The notes under the pieces are model-generated. The model was not told the DNA's origin and ran no database searches. It worked only from the letters and a program-made list of their open reading frames with translations. The translations under genes were made by a program, and so were the position numbers. 64,000 bases of DNA from NCBI GenBank assembly GCA_965227045.1, contig OZ245718.1, positions 992,001-1,056,000 of the forward strand, read 5' to 3'. Below, one piece after another: positions 32,610 through 40,767 of the stretch; the stretch's first letter is position 1, and every line of letters begins with the position of its first letter. The DNA is from UBA10649 sp965227045. GTDB taxonomy: Bacteria; Actinomycetota; Actinomycetes; S36-B12.

Positions 32610-33824
32610 ATGGGCGCTGTGAGCCATCCCCTCGACCTCGACCTCCTGCGGGCTGAGACCCCGGGCAGCAGCCAGGTCAATCACCTGAACAACGCCGGCG
32701 CCGCCCTCCAGCCGTCCGTCGTGACCGATGCGGTCATCGATCACATCGACCGGGAGTCGCTCGTCGGCGGCTACGAGGCACAGGCCGAGGCGAGCGACCG
32801 CCTCGGCGGCGTCTACACCTCGATCGGGGCCCTGCTGGCCTGCGACCCCAGCCAGGTTGCGCTCGTCGAGTCCGCCTCCGAGGGCTGGAGCCGGGCCTTC
32901 CAGGCGATCGAGTTCACTCGCCCCTTCACGTCGCGCGATCGCATCCTGGTCGCTGCCTCGGAGTACGCGTCCAATGTGCTCCCGATCATGCAGGTCGCCA
33001 ACCGAACCGGGGCGCGGCTGGAGTTCATTCCCGACGACGAGGCCGGCACGATCGACGTCGCAGCCTTCGCCGCAATGCTCGACGACGATGTCGCGATGGT
33101 CGCGATCACGCACTGCCCCTCGCAGAACGGACTCGTCAACGACGTCGCAGGCATCGGGGCCGCTTTGGCGGGCTCCGACGCCTGGTACGTGGTCGACGGC
33201 TGTCAGTCGGTCGGCCAGATCCCGGTAGACGTGACCGCTATGCGTGCGGACTTCTTCTCCGCGACCGGACGCAAGTGGCTGCGCGGACCGCGCGGCACGG
33301 GCTTCCTCTACGCATCCGACCGCGCGCTCAGCGAACTGGAGCCGTTCCCCCTCGACCTGCACTCAGCGACGTGGCAGATCGACGGCTACGAGATTCAGCC
33401 GGGCGGGCGACGCTTCGAGTACTGGGAGAAGTCGTACGCCGCAGTCCTGGGCCTCGGCGCGGCAGTCGACTACGCCCTGTACTGGGGCATCGACGTGCTC
33501 GGTGCTCGCATCGCCGAACTCTCCTCCCGCGCTCGCCATGGCCTCGGCGAGATCGACGGCGTGATGGTGCGCGATCGCGGTCATCAGCAGACGGGCATCG
33601 TGACGTTCACCCACGATCAGATCCCCGCGCGCGATCTCGTCACGGCAATCAAGTCCGCGGGTATCAATGTCAGCCTCTCCACTCCGGACTACGCGCGTCA
33701 CGACTTCACGAATCAAGGAGTCGAGGGTCTCGTGCGCGTCAGTCCGCACGCGTACAACACCGAGGCGGAGATCGACGAACTGGTGACCACCGTGTCCGCC
33801 ATCACGACAGGAGACTCCGCATGA
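32610..33824 (+). CDS. Class V PLP aminotransferase (cysteine desulfurase-like)
   Basis: The 404-aa protein has a class V aminotransferase fold: YLNNAG-type entry (HLNNAGAA), VVDGCQSVGQIPVDV holding the cofactor Asp, and the PLP Lys in FFSATGRKWLRGPRGTGFLY. The closest groups are isopenicillin-N epimerase-like and selenocysteine lyase/desulfurase-like enzymes; no catalytic Cys loop of a desulfurase is apparent. ATG 32610 is used; GTG 32619 is possible. Its 3' end overlaps the DUF1579-like gene (ATGA). It is divergent from dnaG and inserted between dnaG and dgt. Confidence 0.85.
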   Translation: MGAVSHPLDLDLLRAETPGSSQVNHLNNAGAALQPSVVTDAVIDHIDRESLVGGYEAQAEASDRLGGVYTSIGALLACDPSQVALVESASEGWSRAFQAIEFTRPFTSRDRILVAASEYASNVLPIMQVANRTGARLEFIPDDEAGTIDVAAFAAMLDDDVAMVAITHCPSQNGLVNDVAGIGAALAGSDAWYVVDGCQSVGQIPVDVTAMRADFFSATGRKWLRGPRGTGFLYASDRALSELEPFPLDLHSATWQIDGYEIQPGGRRFEYWEKSYAAVLGLGAAVDYALYWGIDVLGARIAELSSRARHGLGEIDGVMVRDRGHQQTGIVTFTHDQIPARDLVTAIKSAGINVSLSTPDYARHDFTNQGVEGLVRVSPHAYNTEAEIDELVTTVSAITTGDSA

Positions 33825-34282
33825 CCGCTACCGAGTTCCTCGAGCCGCTGGTCGGCAACTGGCGGGGCGTCAATCTCCTTCGGCTGATGCCCACCGACGC
33901 CTACACCGAGTCCGCCGCCACCGCGTCAGTGCGCGTCGTCGCCGGCACCTACGCCTGTGTTGAGTACACGTGGTTCGACGGCGACGCCCCGCAAAGCGGA
34001 ATTCTGCTCATCTCGTCGGTGGAGAACGAGCTGACGGCCGTATGGGCCGACTCCTGGCACTCGTCCCCCTCCTGGCTGAGCATGACGGGGTCGGTCGGGC
34101 AGGACCGACTGGTGCTCACCGGCTACTACCCGGCCCCGCCAGGGCCGGACTGGGGCTGGCAGATCCACCTGGAGCAGGACCCTCGGCGGCTCACCATGCA
34201 CAACCTCATGCCCGGCGAGGACGCGTACCAGGTGGTCGAACTGACCCTTGAGGCGGCCCGCGCTAGGTCATCGGCCAGCTAG
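33821..34282 (+). CDS. DUF1579-like small beta-barrel protein
   Basis: The 153-aa protein begins EFLEPLVGNWRGVNLLRL, typical of the DUF1579/lipocalin-like FABP pattern (a GNW-type entry), then alternating strands (VAGTYACVEYTWF, GILLISSVEN, GWQIHLEQDP). No enzyme motif is seen. It is translationally coupled to the aminotransferase gene and convergent with dgt, sharing three bases at the stops. Confidence 0.72.
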   Translation: MTATEFLEPLVGNWRGVNLLRLMPTDAYTESAATASVRVVAGTYACVEYTWFDGDAPQSGILLISSVENELTAVWADSWHSSPSWLSMTGSVGQDRLVLTGYYPAPPGPDWGWQIHLEQDPRRLTMHNLMPGEDAYQVVELTLEAARARSSAS

Positions 34283-35517
34283 TTCACCAGGCGGCGGTGC
34301 CACGCGACGATGCTGACATCGGTGAGACTGGCCACCTGGTCGATGATCACGCGCAGTCGCTCGCCATCGGACGTCGCTGACGCGAAGGCCGACGTCAGCC
34401 ACGGCTCCAGTGACTTCCCGCCCTCGAGCCAGAGCGCGGTGACAAGCTCGCTGACGATGTCGCGCTGTCGTGAGTATTCGACCTCGGCACCCGCACGATT
34501 CATCACGTAGGCGACCGCGACGGCCTTCATCACCGACACCTCGGACCGGACCTCGTCTGGCACTACGAGTTCGGCGCCGTACCGAGTGTGCGGTCCCGGG
34601 CCGTAAGCCACCTGCGTGGCGACCTGGGCGGCCGAGCAGAAGCGACCGATGAGATAACTGGTGAATCTCTTGAGCGCGACGAGATCGGTCATCGATCCGT
34701 CGAAGCTCGTGGGCCAGTACTCGAGCGCGGTGATCCGATCCAGCGCCTCCTCCAGACCGGCGCGGCCGGCGGGCACCTCGAATCGTTCGAGCGCGATGTC
34801 GATGAGGCCCTCGCGATCGGTGCGTGAGGAGAACGCGTCGATCGTCACGAGACCGGTGTGCACCGCGTCCTCGAGATCGTGGACCGAATAGGCCACGTCG
34901 TCCGACCAGTCCATCACCTGCTCCTCGATGCAGGTCCGCTCCCCCACAGCGCCTTCGCGCAGCCAGGTGAAGACGGGAAGGTCGTCCTCGTACACGCCGA
35001 ACTTGCGCAAGCCCGCCTTTCGACTCCAGGGGTACTTGCAGGCGGCGTCGAGCGACGCGCGGCTGAGGTTCAGCCCGACGCTGTCGCCGGTGTCGGGATC
35101 GACCACCTTGGCCTCGAGCCGGCTGAGAATCCGCAGAGATTGAGCGTTCCCCTCGAACCCGCCAATGCGCTCGGCCAGCTCGTCGAGTGCGTCCTCGCCG
35201 TTGTGACCGAACGGCGGGTGACCCAGGTCGTGGGCCAGGCCCGCGACCTCGACGACATCGGCGTCGCACCCCAGCGCATCGCCGAGTTCGCGCGCGATCT
35301 GCGCGACCTCCAGCGTGTGGGTGAGCCGCGTGCGCGGGAAGTCGGCCTCGCCCGCGAGCATCACCTGGGTCTTCGCCGCCAGCCTGCGCAGGGCCGACGA
35401 GTGCAGCACTCGCGCGCGGTCACGGGCGAATGCGCTGCGAACGGACTCCTTGACAGGTTCGACGACCAGCCGGGCCGTATCGTGCTCGTCGTATCCGGAA
35501 GGCGGGACCGAGCTCAC
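34279..35517 (-). CDS. dgt: Deoxyguanosinetriphosphate triphosphohydrolase-like protein
   Basis: The 412-aa HD-domain protein has RLTHTLEVAQIAREL and AGLAHDLGHPPFGHNGE, which carry the metal-binding His/Asp set, plus the later SDDVAYSVHDLEDA. The family hydrolyses dNTPs to nucleoside and triphosphate, controlling nucleotide pools. The GTG start at 35517 is preceded by TAGTCT at 7 nt. In many actinomycetes it directly precedes dnaG; here two genes intervene. Confidence 0.93.
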   Translation of the reverse strand: MSSVPPSGYDEHDTARLVVEPVKESVRSAFARDRARVLHSSALRRLAAKTQVMLAGEADFPRTRLTHTLEVAQIARELGDALGCDADVVEVAGLAHDLGHPPFGHNGEDALDELAERIGGFEGNAQSLRILSRLEAKVVDPDTGDSVGLNLSRASLDAACKYPWSRKAGLRKFGVYEDDLPVFTWLREGAVGERTCIEEQVMDWSDDVAYSVHDLEDAVHTGLVTIDAFSSRTDREGLIDIALERFEVPAGRAGLEEALDRITALEYWPTSFDGSMTDLVALKRFTSYLIGRFCSAAQVATQVAYGPGPHTRYGAELVVPDEVRSEVSVMKAVAVAYVMNRAGAEVEYSRQRDIVSELVTALWLEGGKSLEPWLTSAFASATSDGERLRVIIDQVASLTDVSIVAWHRRLVN

Positions 35518-36275
35518 GCCGCCGAGACTAGCGCCGCGTCCGCGAGGCGGCTTCCGTCGGACCGGATCGCGATCGAGCGGTAGCCGTCATGCGCGGCGAC
35601 CCACGCCAATCCCGGCTCCCCCATGGCAAATCCGATGGTCGCGTAGGCGTCCGCCTCGGAGATGTCCGGACCGATGACGGTGAACGACAGCAGTCCAGCC
35701 CGCGCCGGGCCACGGCCGTTCCAGATGTGGTCCCCGCGCTCGGCGGTTCCCGAGGTCGCGACGGCCAGGTCCGACGCCTCGACAAGCGCAGCAACACCGT
35801 GCCCGCGAAGCGGGTCGGCCACGGCGACGCGCCACGGCCGCGACTGATCGGGTCGGCCAGCGCAGTACGTATCGCCGCCGACACAGATCATGAAGTTCGA
35901 GATGTCGGCGCGAACCAGGCTCGTTGCGGCACGTCTCATCGCGAACCCCTTGACGTATCCGGCGGTGTCGACCCGACCGGTCGTCGCGTTCTTGATGGTG
36001 AACACGCCCTCCGATTCCTCGTTCAGACGACCGCACGCACGAAGGACGTGATCAAAGTCGGCAAGCGCATCCGGCGACACCGAGCCTCCGGACAACCACG
36101 TGCTGATCTCGCTGTGGACCGTGTAATGGCTGAATCGTCGGTCCAGCACCTCGAGGTCGCGCCGCGCCGTGTGCAACGCCGCCGCCACCACGGGATCGCC
36201 CAGTCGAGCATCGTCCGAGGGTGCCACGAGGATCGAGGCCATCGTCCCCATCACCGGGAACACCGCCCGGGTCAC
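35514..36275 (-). CDS. apbE: FAD:protein FMN transferase (ApbE)
   Basis: The 253-aa protein has ApbE features: VMGTMASILV near the N terminus, TAGYVKGFAMRRA corresponding to the GGIAKGYAVD segment, NFMICVGGDTYCAG, and DISEADAYATIGFAMG for the metal/FAD site. ApbE transfers FMN from FAD onto a Thr of FMN-binding domains. The next gene upstream encodes such a domain with DGVSGAT. The GTG start at 36275 overlaps that gene's stop (GTGA). It has no clear signal peptide, so the place of action (cytoplasm or outside) is open. Confidence 0.87.
   Translation of the reverse strand: MTRAVFPVMGTMASILVAPSDDARLGDPVVAAALHTARRDLEVLDRRFSHYTVHSEISTWLSGGSVSPDALADFDHVLRACGRLNEESEGVFTIKNATTGRVDTAGYVKGFAMRRAATSLVRADISNFMICVGGDTYCAGRPDQSRPWRVAVADPLRGHGVAALVEASDLAVATSGTAERGDHIWNGRGPARAGLLSFTVIGPDISEADAYATIGFAMGEPGLAWVAAHDGYRSIAIRSDGSRLADAALVSAA
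35525..35530 (-). promoter_or_regulatory. -10 element TAGTCT of dgt
   Basis: On the minus strand TAGTCT ends 7 nt before GTG 35517, suggesting a leaderless transcript. Confidence 0.4.
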
Positions 36276-36730
36276 AGCGAGTCCAGGAGCTGCTGGAGCG
36301 ACTCGCGGTAGCCCTCGGTCGTGTAGGTCGCTCCCGAGACACCGTCGAACTGCACGCCCTGGGCGGTCGCCATCGGGTCGAGCTGCGGTATCGCGTACTG
36401 GTTGATCTCCACCGATCGGCGGTCTCCGTCGGGCCAGACGACCGCATGCACCTCGGTCAGCTGGCCGTTGGTGATCGTCGCGGCGACCTGCACCGGACCC
36501 CATCGTGTCTGGACCGCCGGGCCGGTGATCGTCTCCGCGCTGTCGCTCGTCGCGACGTCGGGCTTCGTGGAGACGTCGGGAGTGGCCGCCTGAGACGTCG
36601 GCGCGCTGGTCTGATCAACGGCCGTGGCCGCATCGTGCCCGGCCAGCGCGGGATCGGCGATCCCGACGACCACGATGGCCAGGCCACCCAGTGCGGCCGC
36701 GGGCGCCAGACGTCCAACCAATCCAGCCAT
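36272..36730 (-). CDS. FMN-binding domain protein, ApbE substrate
   Basis: The 152-aa protein has an N-terminal signal or anchor helix (about residues 5-30), a low-complexity Ala/Thr/Asp linker, and an FMN-binding domain. The flavinylation motif DGVSGATYT contains the Thr expected to carry FMN through a phosphoester bond. It would be an extracytoplasmic one- or two-electron carrier linking the ferric-reductase-like protein to an acceptor. Start ATG 36730 overlaps the reductase stop region. Confidence 0.85.
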   Translation of the reverse strand: MAGLVGRLAPAAALGGLAIVVVGIADPALAGHDAATAVDQTSAPTSQAATPDVSTKPDVATSDSAETITGPAVQTRWGPVQVAATITNGQLTEVHAVVWPDGDRRSVEINQYAIPQLDPMATAQGVQFDGVSGATYTTEGYRESLQQLLDSL

Positions 36731-36731
36731 G

Positions 36732-38150
36732 TCAGACCCCAAACCGCTCGTGATGGATATGACCGACGGGGACGCCTGCCTTGCGCATCCCCGTGACGAC
36801 GGCGGACTCCAGGGAAGCTGGGCCGCAGACGAAAACGTGACGATCGGCGAGATCGGGGATCCACGCCGACAGGCTCGAGGCAGAGAACGGATCGTGGCGC
36901 GCGAACCACTCGCGCCTTCCCGTGAGGACGTGCAGGGACCCGTTGCGGGACTCGACCAGTCGCTCCAGTTCGATGCGATGCGGGAGGTCGTCGGCGTCGC
37001 GAACTCGGATGATCACCATGGGCCGCTGGCTCGGATCGCAGTCCTCGAGCACGGCTCGGATAGGGGTCACCCCGACGCCGCCGGCGACGAGCACGACCTG
37101 CGCTCCGTTCGCGCGGGCCGCGGTGAACACGCCGTAGGGACCCTCCAGGACCAGCCGCGTTCCGGTGGCGAGCCCGAGCAGCCGAGTGGAATCCTCGCCA
37201 AACTCCTTGATCGTGAAGCGAAGGCCAGCTGTCGTCGGTGCGGCCGACACCGAGTAGGGGTGCGCCTGCCACCACAGGTCGCGGGTCATCGCCCGGATGT
37301 TGAAGTACTGCCCACCCGACACGCGCAGCCTGTGCAGTCCGGGGCCGGTGACGTGGAGTGAGCCGACACCGTTCGCCTCGCGCGACACCGCGGTCACGTA
37401 GAACCGACGGGTCAGCGAGCGCAGGATGTCGCCGACCCTCGACCAGATCACGATCGCGACGGTCGCGATGGCCAGTCCGGTCCACCACCAGAAGGCGAGC
37501 GCATCGCCCATGAAGTCGACGCCGAGCGTCAGCTGGTGGCCGAAGCCGAGCAGGACGGCGAGGTAGCCGGTGAGGTGCACGAAGTACCAGGTCTCGTACG
37601 TCATGAGACTGCGCAGCCGGCGCCAGGACGACAGTCCGATGACGAGGAAGAGGATCGTGCCGACGAGCGCGGCAACCATCCAGGACTCGTTGGCGAGCAG
37701 ATCGATGAGACCGGACACGAAGGAGCCGCCGGTCGCCGCTCCCCACGCCCAGGTGTCGCTGACCGCGTGCACGACGATTGCCACGACCGTCGTGATGCCG
37801 AACACGCGATGCGCGGCGAGCAGCTGGTCCTGCCCGAAGCGCCGCTCGATGGAGCGGGGACGCGCCGCGAGGATCACCCCGCCGAGAGCTGCGAGGGCGG
37901 CGACCAGGCCCGAGAGCTGGCCGATGGCGCTCAGCGTCCCGAATCCGCCGGACGCCAGGGTCGCCAGGCCGCCATGCACGAGCCACAGGCCCAGGGTGAC
38001 CGCGCAGACGAATCCGCCGACGGCCACCACGTCGGACCCGCGAACCCGAGCGGGCCGAGGCCGCGGAAGGCGGCGGACCGATCCCGGGCGCCTGTGTCGA
38101 GGCTGCTCGGCGGATCGCGCTGTGCGCTGATCTCCGCTCGTGATCGTCAT
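36732..38150 (-). CDS. Ferric-reductase-like transmembrane flavocytochrome
   Basis: The 472-aa protein has six or seven transmembrane helices (about residues 30-250) with paired heme His: LLAAHRVFG and VVHAVSD, then YFVHLTGY and GFGHQL, so two b hemes. The C-terminal half is an FNR-type FAD/NAD(P)H module: HPYSVSAAP binds FAD, VLVAGGVGVTPIRAV the pyridine nucleotide, and HVFVCGP the C-terminal strand. It probably passes cytoplasmic NAD(P)H electrons across the membrane to the FMN protein encoded next to it. ATG 38150 was chosen over one at 38180, which would add only a polar stretch. Confidence 0.87.
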   Translation of the reverse strand: MTITSGDQRTARSAEQPRHRRPGSVRRLPRPRPARVRGSDVVAVGGFVCAVTLGLWLVHGGLATLASGGFGTLSAIGQLSGLVAALAALGGVILAARPRSIERRFGQDQLLAAHRVFGITTVVAIVVHAVSDTWAWGAATGGSFVSGLIDLLANESWMVAALVGTILFLVIGLSSWRRLRSLMTYETWYFVHLTGYLAVLLGFGHQLTLGVDFMGDALAFWWWTGLAIATVAIVIWSRVGDILRSLTRRFYVTAVSREANGVGSLHVTGPGLHRLRVSGGQYFNIRAMTRDLWWQAHPYSVSAAPTTAGLRFTIKEFGEDSTRLLGLATGTRLVLEGPYGVFTAARANGAQVVLVAGGVGVTPIRAVLEDCDPSQRPMVIIRVRDADDLPHRIELERLVESRNGSLHVLTGRREWFARHDPFSASSLSAWIPDLADRHVFVCGPASLESAVVTGMRKAGVPVGHIHHERFGV

Positions 38151-38234
38151 GACTTCACTCTGTCGGACTTTGAAGGTCACGATTCGATCACAGGGCCTGC
38201 CTAACGCGATCCGTACAAAGCCCCAACGCGGTGG

Positions 38235-39116
38235 TTACTCCCGGGAGGTCGCGGCGCCCTGGGCAGCCAGTTCCGCGGCGAACTCGGCATCCTGGCGCCT
38301 GCTCTTGCGCTCCTCGCTCGCGAACCACTCCACCGCCGCCACCATCATCCAGAAGGAGTCGGCGACCATCACCAGCGCCCACATGAGGGCGCCGGACAGT
38401 TGCTGGTCGGCGAGCGGATCGGGGCCGAACGGCCGAGGCGCGTCGAACGTCGGATACAGGACCGAGGACGAGAAGTAGATGACCGCGCCGACGATGGCCT
38501 CGGGAATCATCATGAGGGCGAGGGACAGCAGCCGAACCGCGTGCGGTGGCCTGCGGGGCTGGAGGTTCGAGCCGATAAGCGGGAAGTAGAACAAGAAGGC
38601 CGCGATGAGAAAGGCCGGTTGCTCGATGAAGACATCCGCGTCGTGGTTTGTGAGCGCCCACTCATAGAAGCCGGTGAAGTGCGCTCCGAGCAGCACTCCG
38701 GCGAACAGCAGCCAGGTGAGGACCGGGTTGGTGAGTACCCGGACCGCCCGGCTGCGCAAGATGGGCAGGATCCAGCGCCGTCGCGTGCTCGGAGCGCTCG
38801 CGCGAAAGGCCAGCGTGACCGGAGCACCGAGAACGAGAAGCGGCGCGGCGGCCATCATCACCAGGAGGTGCTCGGTCATGTGCACCCAGAAGAAGACGTG
38901 CGACCAGGCGGGCAGCGGTCCGAGGTAGGCGATCGCAAGAACCACAATCCCGGCAGCGAAGCAGACCAGCTTCCAGATCGGCCAGGCGGCGCCCGGATCG
39001 CGGCGGGTCACCCGACGCGCCGCCCACCCGTACCAGAACAGCGCCGCGAGCAGGTTCAGCGCGATAAACGGGTCGAACGCCCACTCACCGATGAACCGGC
39101 CGAGCGTTCCGCCCAC
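38235..39116 (-). CDS. ctaG: CtaG-family cytochrome c oxidase assembly protein
   Basis: The 293-aa protein has seven hydrophobic helices of the Caa3_CtaG family, with WVHMTEHLLVMM providing conserved His residues, then GAHFTGFYEWALTN and PLIGSNLQPRR. Members help load copper into heme-copper oxidases. GTG 39116 is set by the AAGGAG 6 nt upstream. It lies divergent from the oxidase operon beginning at 39170, which fits a shared role and probably shared regulation. Confidence 0.88.
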   Translation of the reverse strand: MGGTLGRFIGEWAFDPFIALNLLAALFWYGWAARRVTRRDPGAAWPIWKLVCFAAGIVVLAIAYLGPLPAWSHVFFWVHMTEHLLVMMAAAPLLVLGAPVTLAFRASAPSTRRRWILPILRSRAVRVLTNPVLTWLLFAGVLLGAHFTGFYEWALTNHDADVFIEQPAFLIAAFLFYFPLIGSNLQPRRPPHAVRLLSLALMMIPEAIVGAVIYFSSSVLYPTFDAPRPFGPDPLADQQLSGALMWALVMVADSFWMMVAAVEWFASEERKSRRQDAEFAAELAAQGAATSRE

Positions 39117-39169
39117 GTTCGACTCCTTAAGCAGGTCGCAATGAGCAACACGACGCCCTGAAAACGATA

Positions 39170-39898
39170 GTGTCCCGAGCACAGACGACGGGGGGAGGCG
39201 AAGTTAAGCGAGCACTGTTCGCCATCATCACCGTAGTCGCGGGCGTCCTGATCGTCGCCGGCTCGGTTCTCTTCTTTGGCAAGGTCCAGAGCGAGCCCGC
39301 CACCCTAGTCGCGACCGTCGTCGGGACCGCGCAGACTCCGCAGGGCGAACTGCCTCACGCAACGGTGGACATGTCGATCTACCCGAACAGCTCCGCGGAG
39401 ATACCCGGGCCGACGACCGGGACCAACAAACTCATCGACAGTGACGGCTGGCCGTTCTATTGGCCCTCGACGAGTTTGCAGTTGCCTGCTCATTCCCTGG
39501 TGACGATAACTATCCACCAATACGACGGCAGCTCAACCGTCTGGAACCCCTATTTCGCCAAGGTCCACGGGACGGTCGACGGAACCGCGACCTACAACGG
39601 AAAAGCGCAGACGGAGATTGAGCCGGACAACGTCGCTCATACCTTCACGATTCATCAGTATCCCGAGTCGACCCAGCCCTACTTCTTCGTGAGCGTGCCG
39701 ATGCTCGCGCCCTCGGCGGACGCTCCGACGGAGGCCAACGGGTACCCCAAGGCGCAGGAGATCACCTTCTCGTTCATCACGGGCGCGCCCGGTGAATACG
39801 TCTGGAACTGCGAGGATCCCTGCGGCAATGGGTACGTGGACTTTGGTGGAGTCATGAGCCAGCGCGGCTGGATGAGCGGAACGGTCACGATCGTCTGA
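39170..39898 (+). CDS. Membrane-anchored cupredoxin-like protein, degenerate CuA-type site
   Basis: The protein has one N-terminal membrane helix (KRALFAIITVVAGVLIVAG) and a beta-rich cupredoxin-like domain. His pairs occur in TITIHQYD and FTIHQYPE. Near the C terminus NCEDPCGNGYVDFGGVM keeps the Cys-x3-Cys spacing of CuA, but the following His is absent, unlike the adjacent subunit II. The only regular start is GTG 39170, which overlaps the likely -10 GATAGT (39166-39171). A strong GGGGGAGG lies just before GTT 39203, which would begin exactly at KRALF, so the real start may be non-canonical. The stop overlaps the subunit II start. Confidence 0.75.
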   Translation: MSRAQTTGGGEVKRALFAIITVVAGVLIVAGSVLFFGKVQSEPATLVATVVGTAQTPQGELPHATVDMSIYPNSSAEIPGPTTGTNKLIDSDGWPFYWPSTSLQLPAHSLVTITIHQYDGSSTVWNPYFAKVHGTVDGTATYNGKAQTEIEPDNVAHTFTIHQYPESTQPYFFVSVPMLAPSADAPTEANGYPKAQEITFSFITGAPGEYVWNCEDPCGNGYVDFGGVMSQRGWMSGTVTIV

Positions 39899-40767
39899 TG
39901 TCCACGGTCGACGATCGCCCGCTAGCCGACTCGGACGGCCCCGACGAGCCGACCAACCGCCCGGCGAACACCAACCGAGTACAGGAGTGGATGCGGCGGC
40001 CCTACGCGCGGCACATCCTGACAATTTCCTCGATCCTCACCGTCCTCGTGCTGCCCTGCGCCTGGCTGGTCATCTACTTCATGAACCTCACCGGCGCTCC
40101 GGCATCGGGAATCATGACCGAGATCGAGCGGACGATGTTCGTCTTCACGATCGTGTCGGCGCCGTTGATGGCGCTCACGCTCGCGATCCTCATCTACAGC
40201 CTCGTCGGCTGGGGCCGCGTCGGTGGCGACGAGCCACCAATGCAGGACAGCCCGGCCATTCGCAACAACACGGTGGGCGTTACTCTGTGGATCACCGTCA
40301 CGAGCGTCCTGGCCGCATTCCTCGTCATCTGGGGCATGGCCGAACTGGCGACCATCACCTCATACTCGTACGGATCGGTCGCACCCAACCAGCAGCCGAA
40401 CTCGCAGAAGCCGATCGATATCAACGTGACCGGGCAGCAGTGGGTCTGGACCTTCGAGTATCCGGACAGCGGCAAGGTCACCACGAACACGCTGGTCGTG
40501 CCGATCGACGTCCCGATCTACTTCAATGTCACGTCGCTGGACGTCATCCACAGCTTCTGGGTCGTGGAACTCGGCGTCAAGGTGGACGCCAACCCAGGAG
40601 CCATCACCAATACCGGTGTCACGCCGAACAAGCTCGGGACATTCAACATCCGCTGCGCAGAACTATGCGGCATGCACCACGCCTACATGCAGACCCAGAT
40701 CCAGGTCGTCACCCAGCAGGAGTTCGATTCCTGGATTCGCGAGATGGGCGGGACGAAGACCGCATGA
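39898..40767 (+). CDS. coxB: Cytochrome c oxidase subunit II
   Basis: The 289-aa protein has two transmembrane helices (about residues 45-70 and 120-145) and a CuA domain. The copper site is complete: IHSFWVVELG for the first His, and Cys253, Cys257, His261 and Met264 in CAELCGMHHAYM. CuA receives electrons from cytochrome c or another donor. No covalent heme c motif is present. TGATG coupling joins it to the cupredoxin-like gene and ATGA to subunit I. Confidence 0.94.
   Translation: MSTVDDRPLADSDGPDEPTNRPANTNRVQEWMRRPYARHILTISSILTVLVLPCAWLVIYFMNLTGAPASGIMTEIERTMFVFTIVSAPLMALTLAILIYSLVGWGRVGGDEPPMQDSPAIRNNTVGVTLWITVTSVLAAFLVIWGMAELATITSYSYGSVAPNQQPNSQKPIDINVTGQQWVWTFEYPDSGKVTTNTLVVPIDVPIYFNVTSLDVIHSFWVVELGVKVDANPGAITNTGVTPNKLGTFNIRCAELCGMHHAYMQTQIQVVTQQEFDSWIREMGGTKTA

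Noticed and set aside
39987..40763. Upstream extension of subunit I to a 911-aa protein
   Set aside because: The extra part overlaps coxB in another frame and is Arg/His-rich nonsense; ATG 40764 overlapping the coxB stop is the real start.
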